Shown piece by piece: positions 53,977-63,061 of a DNA stretch of 64,000 nt. Within the stretch, counting starts at the first letter, position 1. Every line of letters starts with the position of its first letter. Made by a program: the position numbers and the translations under genes. This stretch comes from SAR116 cluster bacterium AG-390-L20 (lineage in GTDB: Bacteria > Pseudomonadota > Alphaproteobacteria > Puniceispirillales > Marisalimonadaceae): positions 1 to 64,000 of the forward strand of contig QCHB01000009.1 of the NCBI GenBank assembly GCA_003278095.1, written 5' to 3'. The notes below the pieces were generated by a model that had not been told where the DNA came from, ran no database searches, and worked only from the letters and a program-made list of their open reading frames with translations.

Positions 53977-55872
53977 TTATTCAAAACCATATTTTTTCAA
54001 ATTATTAGTAATGTATGGATAGGTATTTAGATGTTGATTTTGCTTGGTAAATGCAAATTTTATTTTAGATAAATGATTTTCTTTTAAAAACTTTTTAACA
54101 AAATCTAAATGCTTTTTAGCAATATCAAATTTTTTCAAAGAATCATAAGCTAAACCTAAATGTAAATTCCACCAAACAAAGTTTTTATGTTGTAAAGGCT
54201 CTAAAACACGGATAACATTTTCTTTTTCTCCACTTGTTTGATAACATTGAGCTAACAAATAGTTATCCCAAGTCGCATAATTTCCAATATCCAATTCATA
54301 AGCTTTTTTACCTATTTCCCAACATCCTCTTTGAAATTGACATCTATTTTTTTTAACTATTTGAAATTTTTCAGTACTGGCAAATACATCCTCTTTCTCA
54401 CATTCTCCACCATAAGCTAAACTATATCCAATTTTACCAAGTAAATGAGGTCTGTCGCCTGCTAATTTATAAGCTTTTTCAGCAACATTAAACATTTCTT
54501 CCCAATTATTATTATAGAATTCAATCTGCAATTTTGCAGCATAACCAAAAGCATGCTCAGGATCTAATATTAAACCTTTATCAATTTCTTTAGAAGCATC
54601 ATCTAACATATATTTGAATTTATCAGTCATTGAAAAGGAGGAATGTTGTGCTCTTTTTCGATCAGCTAGCCATATCCATGCATCAGCATAGTTAGGATCT
54701 TTTTTTATTGAATTTTGCAAACATTCTATTGCTTTTGGATTTAAAGTTGGGGTAACAGCACCTCTAGCAAAATTTATACACTCATAAATTGATATGTCAT
54801 CTGTACTGGAGGAAGCAATTTTTTTGTTTATATCCTTTGACAACACAGCCCCTGCTCCGACTAATTCATTTATAATTTGTTTAATAATCTCATCTTGTAA
54901 TTTAAATATGTTTTTACCTGTTAAGTCTCTGTCATACGTTTCTGACCAAATATTTGATATATTTTTGCCATCAATTAGATCTACTTTTACCCGCAGCATA
55001 TTATCAATCTGCATGATATTTCCATCTACTAAATAAGATGCATTAGTAGATTTCGAAACATCCATTAAGTCTTTTGGAGCTTTTGTTAAATTTAATATAT
55101 TTAATGAGTTAGATGATTTTGTTAACTTTGATCCTAAATCTTGAGATATACCTAATGCTAGCAATTTTTCCTTTTTTGTTTCACTCAGACTCTTGAATGG
55201 CAAGATAACTATTTTACTACTATCAAGTTTTTGTTCTGTATCTAAAATACCTGAGAAAAATAATCCTATAAATACAGCAGCTACAGCTCCACCTATCATA
55301 GCTATTAACTTCGTGTTAGATGATTGTGTTTTAAGCTTTCTCTTTTGTGATGGATCCAATGACAGATCGTAGGCATGAAACTGGTTCTGTTTGACCTTTT
55401 GTATTCCTAGATCATTAAACTCATACTTTGTCTTATTGGCCACTAAATCATAAACATTTTTTGATATGGTTATACCACCAGATTGTGCAAGGGCTTCTAA
55501 TCGCGCGGCAATATTTACACCATCACCCAAGAGGTTTTCACCCTCTTTAACAACGTCACCCATATTGATACCAATACGATATTCTAGTTTAATATCTGTT
55601 GTATCTTTCTCATTCCGATCCTTAATCTGCTTTTGGAACTCAACTGCTGTGTCAACTGCAGCAACAGCACTTGGAAACTCGGCAAATACAGAGTCTCCAC
55701 CTGTATTAAAAATACGTCCTTTTTGTTTTTTAATAATGGTTTCTATAATCTTATTACATTCACGAAGACCTCGTAATGTAGCATTCTCGTCTCTTTCCAT
55801 GTGTTTGCTATAGCCAACTAAATCAGTGGCAAATATTACTGCTATTTTACGGTCAATATCATTATTTGACAT
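53977..55872 (-). CDS. Class III cyclase with TolB-like and TPR domains, paralogue of the other
   Basis: Protein of 631 residues. Residues 1-225 nearly duplicate the cyclase at the other end of the PHB locus (Asp17, Asp60 in GGDSVFAEF, GDGVNIAARLE; transmembrane AMIGGAVAAVFIGLFFSGI), but the outer part differs: a TolB-like domain (KIVILPFKSLS..., NASYLVDGNI, SNIWSETYDRDL) and TPR repeats with Cys pairs. So the catalytic part is conserved while the sensing part diverged. The 104-base gap to phaR-side neighbours holds no gene. Confidence 0.9.
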   Translation of the reverse strand: MSNNDIDRKIAVIFATDLVGYSKHMERDENATLRGLRECNKIIETIIKKQKGRIFNTGGDSVFAEFPSAVAAVDTAVEFQKQIKDRNEKDTTDIKLEYRIGINMGDVVKEGENLLGDGVNIAARLEALAQSGGITISKNVYDLVANKTKYEFNDLGIQKVKQNQFHAYDLSLDPSQKRKLKTQSSNTKLIAMIGGAVAAVFIGLFFSGILDTEQKLDSSKIVILPFKSLSETKKEKLLALGISQDLGSKLTKSSNSLNILNLTKAPKDLMDVSKSTNASYLVDGNIMQIDNMLRVKVDLIDGKNISNIWSETYDRDLTGKNIFKLQDEIIKQIINELVGAGAVLSKDINKKIASSSTDDISIYECINFARGAVTPTLNPKAIECLQNSIKKDPNYADAWIWLADRKRAQHSSFSMTDKFKYMLDDASKEIDKGLILDPEHAFGYAAKLQIEFYNNNWEEMFNVAEKAYKLAGDRPHLLGKIGYSLAYGGECEKEDVFASTEKFQIVKKNRCQFQRGCWEIGKKAYELDIGNYATWDNYLLAQCYQTSGEKENVIRVLEPLQHKNFVWWNLHLGLAYDSLKKFDIAKKHLDFVKKFLKENHLSKIKFAFTKQNQHLNTYPYITNNLKKYGFE

Positions 55873-55962
55873 GTACTAGTATCTCCTTATTATTTTAGTA
55901 CAGCTTCATCTATTAACATGAACTAATTCATTTCAAAATGATATAAATTTTTGGTTAAAAAA

Positions 55963-57558
55963 ATGACTATTATAAATAAAATTTTTGGGTCTTTTAAATT
56001 TTCATTTATTCCGCCATTAATGATTTATCTCGCTGCTGGAGTGTCAGGAATTACAAATATAGTTGGTCTTTTTTTTGTAAAAGAATATTTGGATTTGTCG
56101 GCAGTATTTCTTGCTGGATTAGGTTTTTGGGCCGGACTTCCTTGGGTATTAAAAATGCCATTGGGACACTTGGTTGACATTCTTTGGAAGTTTAAATCAA
56201 TTCTTGTAATACTAGGAGCCCTAGTAATGGCAGCTAGTAGCATGATTATGTATTGTCTTATTCAGTATAAATCGGAAATGATTTTACTACTAAACGCTGA
56301 AACATGGTTTGTTATTTCATCTTTATTAGCTCCGATTGGTTTTGTTTTACAAGACGTAGTTGCGGACGCTATGACGGTTGAAGCAGTTCCAAAAATAGAT
56401 GATAATGGTGAAGAAATAGATTTTAAAGATCTGAAGTCTATGAATGTTTCTATGCAACTTCTTGGTAGAGTATCAATTATTTTTGGAACACTACTTGTAT
56501 CGATGCTCAATTTAATAGTTTTTGCTGACTCTTCAGAAATGACTGAGTTGGAAAAAATTAATGCATATGGAAAAATTTATTTATACTCTTTAATTGTTCC
56601 ACTTATTTCGATTTCAGGAATTTTTCTAGCTTATATAAACAAACAAAATAAATTAAATTCTCTTATTAAAAATGGCATTGCTCCCCTTAAGGCAAAGGGA
56701 ATGGTATTTATTAGTCCAGAACTAACAAAACCAAACCTATTAATTATTATCGGTTCAATTATTTTTGTTTTATTCACATTATTTATAGGTACTTCTAAGA
56801 TCCAGTTTTCTCAAGAAATTGTCTTCGTGGGATCATTTGGAATAATATTATTGTTACTCATTAAATTATCTAATGAGTTAGATACAAAAGCAAAAAGAAT
56901 GCTGTTAGGGACAGCAATTATTATTTTCGTGTTTAGAGCGATGCCTGGCGTTGGTCAAGGAGGCAGTTGGTTTGAAATAGATGTATTAAAATTCGACCAA
57001 GAATTTCTATCATTACTTGGATTAATAGCGTCTTTTCTAACAATTTTTGGTATTTTTATTTTGAGACCTCTCATGGAAAAATCTTCTATGTCTAGACTGA
57101 TTATTATCCTCTCTGTAGCAGGCTCAATTTTTATATTACCTTCAATTGCAATGTATTATGGGTTTCATGAATATACATCTAAACTAACTGGCGGAATAGT
57201 GGATGAGCGCTTTATAGCTATATTTAATACTGCTTTAGAAAGTCCACTTGGTCAGGTGTCGATGATACCAATACTCGCATGGATAGCACAATCAGCACCT
57301 AGTCACCTCAAAGCAACCTTTTTCGCAATACTTGCAAGTTTTACTAATTTAGCACTTTCAGCTAGTAATTTAGGAACTAAATATTTGAATCAAATTTTTG
57401 TGATTACACGAGAAGTAAAGACCGAGCAAGGTGAAATAAAAATTCCTGCAGATTATTCTGAACTTGGAATTCTATTAATTATTGTATGTTTATTAACACT
57501 AATAGTTCCTATTATAATTACTTTTGTAATAAAAAAATTAAGATTAATTTCTTATTAA
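55963..57558 (+). CDS. MFS transporter, folate/biopterin (BT1)-like
   Basis: Inner-membrane protein of 531 residues with about 12 hydrophobic segments. The start (FSFIPPLMIYLAAGVSGITNIVGLFFVKEYL), WAGLPWVLKMPLGHLVD and the late LSASNLGTKYLNQIF resemble BT1-type proteins of the major facilitator superfamily. The ATG at 55963 is preferred to a TTG at 55951; no strong site. Substrate unknown (folate, pterin or other). Faces the YeiH-like exporter convergently with no gap. Confidence 0.75.
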   Translation: MTIINKIFGSFKFSFIPPLMIYLAAGVSGITNIVGLFFVKEYLDLSAVFLAGLGFWAGLPWVLKMPLGHLVDILWKFKSILVILGALVMAASSMIMYCLIQYKSEMILLLNAETWFVISSLLAPIGFVLQDVVADAMTVEAVPKIDDNGEEIDFKDLKSMNVSMQLLGRVSIIFGTLLVSMLNLIVFADSSEMTELEKINAYGKIYLYSLIVPLISISGIFLAYINKQNKLNSLIKNGIAPLKAKGMVFISPELTKPNLLIIIGSIIFVLFTLFIGTSKIQFSQEIVFVGSFGIILLLLIKLSNELDTKAKRMLLGTAIIIFVFRAMPGVGQGGSWFEIDVLKFDQEFLSLLGLIASFLTIFGIFILRPLMEKSSMSRLIIILSVAGSIFILPSIAMYYGFHEYTSKLTGGIVDERFIAIFNTALESPLGQVSMIPILAWIAQSAPSHLKATFFAILASFTNLALSASNLGTKYLNQIFVITREVKTEQGEIKIPADYSELGILLIIVCLLTLIVPIIITFVIKKLRLISY

Positions 57559-58617
57559 TTAATGTTGTATCATAGGTAATATTAAAAGAAGATACATTAC
57601 ACTAACAACTCCAACAGTTGTAGAAGCGGCGAATCCAATTATTAGAGGCTTTGCTCCTAATGATGACATACCCTTAAGGTTGGTTTGTAGACCTAAAGCA
57701 ACCATTGCAAATAAAATACAATAAATCGATATCTGTTTAGATATTAATAAAAATGTTTCCCAATAACGAACCAAATTACTATCCATGATTAATTGATCAC
57801 CAAAAGTTCTAAAAATGGATAATAAAATAAATCCAAATACAAACATTGGAAAAAAATCTTTAATTGATTTTTTTACATCAACTGCTTGATTTCTATTATA
57901 GAAATAAGCAATAAGTGGAATTAAAATAATCAAAAATGAGTTTCTTAATAACTTTGTTGTCATTGCCGAATTTAAAGCTTCATGGGTATTGTATAATTCA
58001 GAATAAATAACACTTGCAGCACTAACTTGGGCTGTGTCGTGTATAGCTGTACCTAAAAATATACCTGCAAAATCTGGAGATAGATTGAAATAATAATTAG
58101 CTAAATAAGGGTAAAAAAATACTGCTAAAATTCCAAATAAAGTTACTATTCCTACTGCATAACTAGTTTCATCTTTATTAGATTTAATTATTGAAGAAGT
58201 GGCTATAACTGCTGTTACACCGCATATACAAGTGCCCATTGTAATTAAATACCCTAAATTACTGGGTATATTAAACATTTTACATAAAAACATTATTATT
58301 AAAAATGCTATTAGAATATTTAATAAAACTAAAATAATTGCAGTAGATCCGTAATCTAAAAGTTCAGTTAAACTTAGACTAAGACCAAGGATAGCTATTC
58401 CAATTCTTAATAATTTTTTTAAACAAAAACTAATAAAAGGAAGTGTATTTTCATTAATAGAAAAAAAATTACCTATAATTAATCCGGTAAAAATACATAG
58501 GAAGGCAGACGAAATTAGTAAATTACTAGATGATAGAAATTTACTTAATAAGACTGATAAAATGACTATGGCACTTATTGTTGCAATGCCAAAAATATTC
58601 TGTCTAAAAATAAACAT
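57559..58617 (-). CDS. YeiH/UPF0324-family putative sulfate exporter
   Basis: Membrane protein of 352 residues with about ten helices. The family signatures are TMGTCICGVTAVIATSSII and IFLGTAIHDTAQVSAAS; the latter is the central substrate loop. YeiH-type proteins are annotated as sulfate exporters with little direct proof. With TauE/SafE it is a second candidate sulfur-anion exporter in the window. Confidence 0.92.
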   Translation of the reverse strand: MFIFRQNIFGIATISAIVILSVLLSKFLSSSNLLISSAFLCIFTGLIIGNFFSINENTLPFISFCLKKLLRIGIAILGLSLSLTELLDYGSTAIILVLLNILIAFLIIMFLCKMFNIPSNLGYLITMGTCICGVTAVIATSSIIKSNKDETSYAVGIVTLFGILAVFFYPYLANYYFNLSPDFAGIFLGTAIHDTAQVSAASVIYSELYNTHEALNSAMTTKLLRNSFLIILIPLIAYFYNRNQAVDVKKSIKDFFPMFVFGFILLSIFRTFGDQLIMDSNLVRYWETFLLISKQISIYCILFAMVALGLQTNLKGMSSLGAKPLIIGFAASTTVGVVSVMYLLLILPMIQH

Positions 58618-58677
58618 CTAATAATTATCCTTCTAAAGAATATTTATCTAAACAGAAAATTAAATTAATACTATCTA

Positions 58678-58908
58678 TTATTTGAGAAAATATTTTAAAT
58701 GTTCGATTTCTTTACGCTTGTTTAGTGCCCTATCTATAATGACACTCGACATAATTTTAGTAATAGCAGACTTATTACATTTTAAATTTTGTTGAACGCG
58801 TTGTACATCTTCTTTTTTATCCCAAACATGCACTATACCATCATGCATATCTCTTAGTAAATACCAGTCATTTTTGTTGTCAGATGACCAAACTTTAATC
58901 CCATACAT
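58678..58908 (-). CDS. Small unknown protein
   Basis: Protein of 76 residues. The start at 58908 is selected because GGAG lies six bases before that ATG (YGIKVWSSDNKNDWYLLRD); earlier Met codons would lack this. Charged and soluble. Family not recognised. It stands between the YeiH-like gene and pdeM, and may be transcribed with the latter's operon (54-base gap). Confidence 0.6.
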   Translation of the reverse strand: MYGIKVWSSDNKNDWYLLRDMHDGIVHVWDKKEDVQRVQQNLKCNKSAITKIMSSVIIDRALNKRKEIEHLKYFLK

Positions 58909-58962
58909 TTTAAACTCCATTTTAAAAATTAATGGAGATGCAAAAATCATACCAAATTCGTT

Positions 58963-59634
58963 TTAATATTGAGACTCAATCTCTTTGTTTGAAAATTTAT
59001 AGATAGATTTTTTTGTTAAGAAATAAATATTGTAGTCCTCACTAATAAATGGTTTTAGAACTGGATCATTTATATTTAAACCTCCAGTAAATTCCCCAAA
59101 AGAAGGTAAAATTATATGATTATTTGAGTGAATTAGACATTTACTTGTAATTTTTTTTGAGCTTACTTTTATTGAAGCAACGGGATGGAAATGACCTGAA
59201 ATCTGATTTATATTCTTTTGAATTGCCTCGTGAAGAAAATGAATGTCATCTACAATATATTCTTGGTGAAATTTAATATCTTCTATTTTAATTTTATTTT
59301 CGTGATTTCCAAGGATAAATATAACCTCATACTTTTTGGTAAAATCTTCAAATAAAAATCTAACTTTTGACGTCATTCTGAGAAAAGCATCTTTATCATG
59401 AAATGTGTCACCTAATAAAATTACTTTTTTAACTCTATAATTATTTAATATATCTAATAACTTTAGAAGTGTCTCTTCACTATCATATGGAGGTATATAT
59501 TGTCCTGAGGATGCATAGCTCGAACCTTTTTCAAGATGTAAGTCTGATACAATTGCTATTTCTTTTTCTAACCAGAATAAAACACCCTCTTTACATATCT
59601 GTAGCCCATGATTACAAAAATTTAAAGTCTTCAA
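58963..59634 (-). CDS. pdeM: Ligase-associated DNA damage response endonuclease PdeM-like
   Basis: Metallophosphoesterase of 223 residues. The metal-binding series is complete: SDLHLEKG, LLGDTFHD, LGNHE and SGHFHP. PdeM-type proteins occur next to Lhr-like helicases and ATP-dependent ligases, and here the helicase gene overlaps it by 4 bases. Probably nicks or trims DNA ends in repair. Confidence 0.92.
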   Translation of the reverse strand: MKTLNFCNHGLQICKEGVLFWLEKEIAIVSDLHLEKGSSYASSGQYIPPYDSEETLLKLLDILNNYRVKKVILLGDTFHDKDAFLRMTSKVRFLFEDFTKKYEVIFILGNHENKIKIEDIKFHQEYIVDDIHFLHEAIQKNINQISGHFHPVASIKVSSKKITSKCLIHSNNHIILPSFGEFTGGLNINDPVLKPFISEDYNIYFLTKKSIYKFSNKEIESQY

Positions 59635-62054
59635 TTCAAACCAACCTCAGTTAATATTTCATTTTCCAATTCTTCAAGAAAATATTCGTCAACCTCTGAT
59701 TTATCAATAGTTTGTCTATTTATTTCCAATACTAATGGTACTGCAAGTGGAGAAATCCTATCTAATCTTTTATGAATAATATTATTTTTAATTCTTTTTA
59801 AAAAATCACCTAATCTATCTAAATCGATAAGTCCCCTATATGAGTCATTTCTAGCAACTTGTAATAAGATATGATTAGGCTCATGCTTTTTTAAAACGTT
59901 AAATATAAGATCAGAACTAAACATTACTTGTTTTCCTGTTTTTTTTCGTCCAGGTATAGTTCGTTCAATTAAGCCAGATATGATGGCAGCATCTCTAAAG
60001 TTTTTCTTTAAAAGAGGCGTTTCCTCCAACCACTCATATAAGTCGTCTAGCATAATGTCTTCATTTAGAATGACATTTATATCTTCAACTTCGATCATTG
60101 ACCATATAGCTAATGCATAGTCAGTTGCTACAAAGCTAATAGGTTTATAACCCATTCTCTGCATTTTTTTAGATATTAAAAAACCAAGTGTTTGATTGGC
60201 ATTTCTACCTTCAAAAGTATAACAAATTAAAAAATATCTTTTTTTATTTTTGATATGGCGAGGAAAAGTCTCTACTAAAAGTCCTTCTACTGAAGGTAAC
60301 CCTGAAAATTTATTCTGTAATTTCAACCAATCACTAATTTGATTTGGAAAATGTTTCCAATATTCTTTTTTACTTATTAACTTCCTAACTTGAAATGAAA
60401 GTTCTGATGTTAAAGGTAATCTACCACCAGCATATGAGGGTATTTTAGGATGTGCACTATTTGTAGATCTTACAATGATATTATTATTTGTGATACTTTG
60501 ATATTCTAAAACTCGACCACTAAATAAAAATGTATCTCCTTCATTTAGCCCTTCTATAAACCACTCCTCTACTTGTCCTAGCGTTCTATTACCTAGCTTT
60601 ACTTTAAGCATGTAGGATTCAACTATAGTGCCAACATTTAACCTGTATCTATTTCGTATATTTTTATTTTTTATTGCGTAAAAATTATTTTTGTTAATAC
60701 CTATCTTAGCATATTGTTCATAATGCTTTAGAGAATATCCTCCATTTCTGACAAACTCTAAAACATCTAAGAATGTTTGTTTTTTTAAGTTTCGAAATGG
60801 CCAGGCCTTTTTTATTTCTAGAAAAAAATCATCAATTTGGAATGGATTGCTACAAGCGACGCCTAAAATATGTTGGGCTAACACATCCAGACTTCCCTCC
60901 TTATCTTTAACTTCATCTAACAAATTTGCTTTGATTGAAGCTATTGTAGAAATACATTCTAAATACTCAAACCGATTAGATGGAACTAAAAGTGCCTTTG
61001 ATGGTTCATCAAATCTATGATTACTTCTACCTATTCGCTGTAAAAACCTTGCTATTCCTTTTGGAGACCCTATTTGGACTACTAAATCAACTTTTCCCCA
61101 ATCAATTCCTAAATCTAGAGAGCTAGTTGCAACAACGCAATCTAATTTCCCTAAAGACATCAGGTTTTCAACTTTTCTTCTAATTTCTTTTTGTAAACTC
61201 CCATGATGTATAGCAATTTTTAAATTATTTTCATTTTCCTGCCAAAGTTTATTAAATACTAGTTCTGCTTGTGCTCTGGTATTAACAAATAAAATAGTCA
61301 TAGATGAAAGTTTAATTTTTTTATATATATCTGTAATAGCGTAGCCAGCCATATGTCCTGACCACGGAACCCTATTTTCAGTTTCTAAAATTTCAATTTT
61401 TGGAGATGACTTTTCTCTAATATTAATAATTTTAGAATTTTTTTTCTGTGATAAAAAATTAAGTGTAGATTTCTTATTTTTAATTGTTGCTGACAAACCT
61501 ATTCTTTTACAATTTGGAGAAATATTATTTAGTCTAGAAAGATTAAGAGATAGCAAATCCCCTCTTTTTGAGTTTACTAGACTATGAATCTCATCAATGA
61601 TTAGATATCTTAAAAATTTAAAATATTCTTTTGCTTGAGTGTCCGCTAATAATAGAGCTAATGACTCTGGAGTTGTCATTAACATATGTGGAGGAACTTC
61701 TTTTTGTCTTGTCTTTTTATAATTTGAGGTGTCACCTGTCCTAGTTTCAACTCTTATATCTAATTTTTGATCTTCAATAGGGTTTGTTAAATTCCTGTGT
61801 ACATCAATAGTTAGAGCTTTAAGTGGCGAGATATAAAGCGTATGTAATTTATTATCTGGAAATTTGTCATTGATTAAATCATGAAGTGAGGGCAAAAATC
61901 CTGCTAATGTCTTTCCTCCTCCTGTAGGAGCGATTAGTAAAATATCATGTCCGTTTATAGACTGGTTCAAAGTCTCAAGCTGATGATCATAAAAGAACCA
62001 GTTATTTTTTTTTAACCAGTTTTGAATAGGTTGAAGCTTTAAATTTTCTGACAT
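59631..62054 (-). CDS. Ligase-associated DEXH-box helicase (Lhr-like)
   Basis: Superfamily 2 DNA helicase of 807 residues. Walker A (APTGGGKT), DEIH, LSATIKN, then helicase motif VI (LQRIGRSNHR) followed by a winged-helix and the Lhr-specific C-terminal domain (residues about 400-800). This length equals the short ligase-associated group, not full Lhr (about 1,500). First gene of the pair with pdeM; divergent from the exonuclease with a 17-base gap. Confidence 0.94.
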   Translation of the reverse strand: MSENLKLQPIQNWLKKNNWFFYDHQLETLNQSINGHDILLIAPTGGGKTLAGFLPSLHDLINDKFPDNKLHTLYISPLKALTIDVHRNLTNPIEDQKLDIRVETRTGDTSNYKKTRQKEVPPHMLMTTPESLALLLADTQAKEYFKFLRYLIIDEIHSLVNSKRGDLLSLNLSRLNNISPNCKRIGLSATIKNKKSTLNFLSQKKNSKIINIREKSSPKIEILETENRVPWSGHMAGYAITDIYKKIKLSSMTILFVNTRAQAELVFNKLWQENENNLKIAIHHGSLQKEIRRKVENLMSLGKLDCVVATSSLDLGIDWGKVDLVVQIGSPKGIARFLQRIGRSNHRFDEPSKALLVPSNRFEYLECISTIASIKANLLDEVKDKEGSLDVLAQHILGVACSNPFQIDDFFLEIKKAWPFRNLKKQTFLDVLEFVRNGGYSLKHYEQYAKIGINKNNFYAIKNKNIRNRYRLNVGTIVESYMLKVKLGNRTLGQVEEWFIEGLNEGDTFLFSGRVLEYQSITNNNIIVRSTNSAHPKIPSYAGGRLPLTSELSFQVRKLISKKEYWKHFPNQISDWLKLQNKFSGLPSVEGLLVETFPRHIKNKKRYFLICYTFEGRNANQTLGFLISKKMQRMGYKPISFVATDYALAIWSMIEVEDINVILNEDIMLDDLYEWLEETPLLKKNFRDAAIISGLIERTIPGRKKTGKQVMFSSDLIFNVLKKHEPNHILLQVARNDSYRGLIDLDRLGDFLKRIKNNIIHKRLDRISPLAVPLVLEINRQTIDKSEVDEYFLEELENEILTEVGLN

Positions 62055-62071
62055 TATTATATATTAAAAAT

Positions 62072-63061
62072 ATGAAATGGATTGACAAAAATTTACATAT
62101 AAAGCCAATAAATACACATATTGATCCCTATAAGCCAGTAGAAAATGCAATTATAACTCACGGACATGCTGATCACGCGAAACCCGGCCATAAGAATGTA
62201 TTGGCTACTTCAGAAACTATAGAAATAATGAAAATTAGATACGGTGAAAATTGTGCTGAAAATTTTCAAGTATTACCTACAAATCAGTCACTCAAAATCA
62301 ATGATGTATTAATTAAATTTTTTCCAGCTGGGCATATTTTAGGTAGCGTCCAAGTCTTAACTGAATATAAAGGAGAAAAAATTAATTTCACAGGTGATTA
62401 TAAAACAACAAGTGATCAAACATGCAAAGATTTTGAACCCGTAAAATGTCATACTTTGGTAACAGAAGCTACATTTGGGCTTCCAGTTTTTCAGCATCCA
62501 AATGAAAATGAAGAGATAAAAAAACTCTTAAAATCGATAAATTTATTTTCAGAAAGACCACACCTTGTAGGCGTGTATGCACTCGGAAAGGCGCAAAGAG
62601 TTATAAATTTGTTAAGACAACAAGGCTATGATAAAGAAATTTTCATTCATGGATCTTTAGAAAAATTATGCGAATATTATCAAAATAATAATATAGATTT
62701 AGGCAAAATTACTAAAGTTAACCTCACGAAAAAAAAAGATTATAACGGAGAAATAATACTAGCCCCTCCTTCCGCTATTAAAAATATTTGGTCAAGAAAA
62801 TTTGAAGACCCTATAATTTGTCAAGCTTCAGGATGGATGTCTATAAAACAAAGAGCTAAACAAAGCTTAGTTGAATTGCCTTTGATTATTTCTGACCATG
62901 CTGATTGGAATGAGTTGACAAAATACATTAAATTTACTGATGCAGAAAATGTGTATGTTACACACGGAAGAGAAGAGGCAATAGTTCATTGGTGCAAAAT
63001 GAATAAGATTAACGGCTTAGCTTTGTCCTTATCTGGAAGAGATGATGAGGAACAATTGTGA
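62072..63061 (+). CDS. Ligase-associated exonuclease (metallo-beta-lactamase fold)
   Basis: Nuclease of 329 residues from the beta-CASP/mRNA-3'-end-processing-like group. Metal ligands are in THGHADHAKPGH, AGHILGS, TGDYKTT and SDHADWNEL; VTHGREEA closes the fold. It works with the neighbouring helicase, PdeM and ligase in DNA end processing. Its stop overlaps the ligase GTG start (GTGA). Confidence 0.93.
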   Translation: MKWIDKNLHIKPINTHIDPYKPVENAIITHGHADHAKPGHKNVLATSETIEIMKIRYGENCAENFQVLPTNQSLKINDVLIKFFPAGHILGSVQVLTEYKGEKINFTGDYKTTSDQTCKDFEPVKCHTLVTEATFGLPVFQHPNENEEIKKLLKSINLFSERPHLVGVYALGKAQRVINLLRQQGYDKEIFIHGSLEKLCEYYQNNNIDLGKITKVNLTKKKDYNGEIILAPPSAIKNIWSRKFEDPIICQASGWMSIKQRAKQSLVELPLIISDHADWNELTKYIKFTDAENVYVTHGREEAIVHWCKMNKINGLALSLSGRDDEEQL

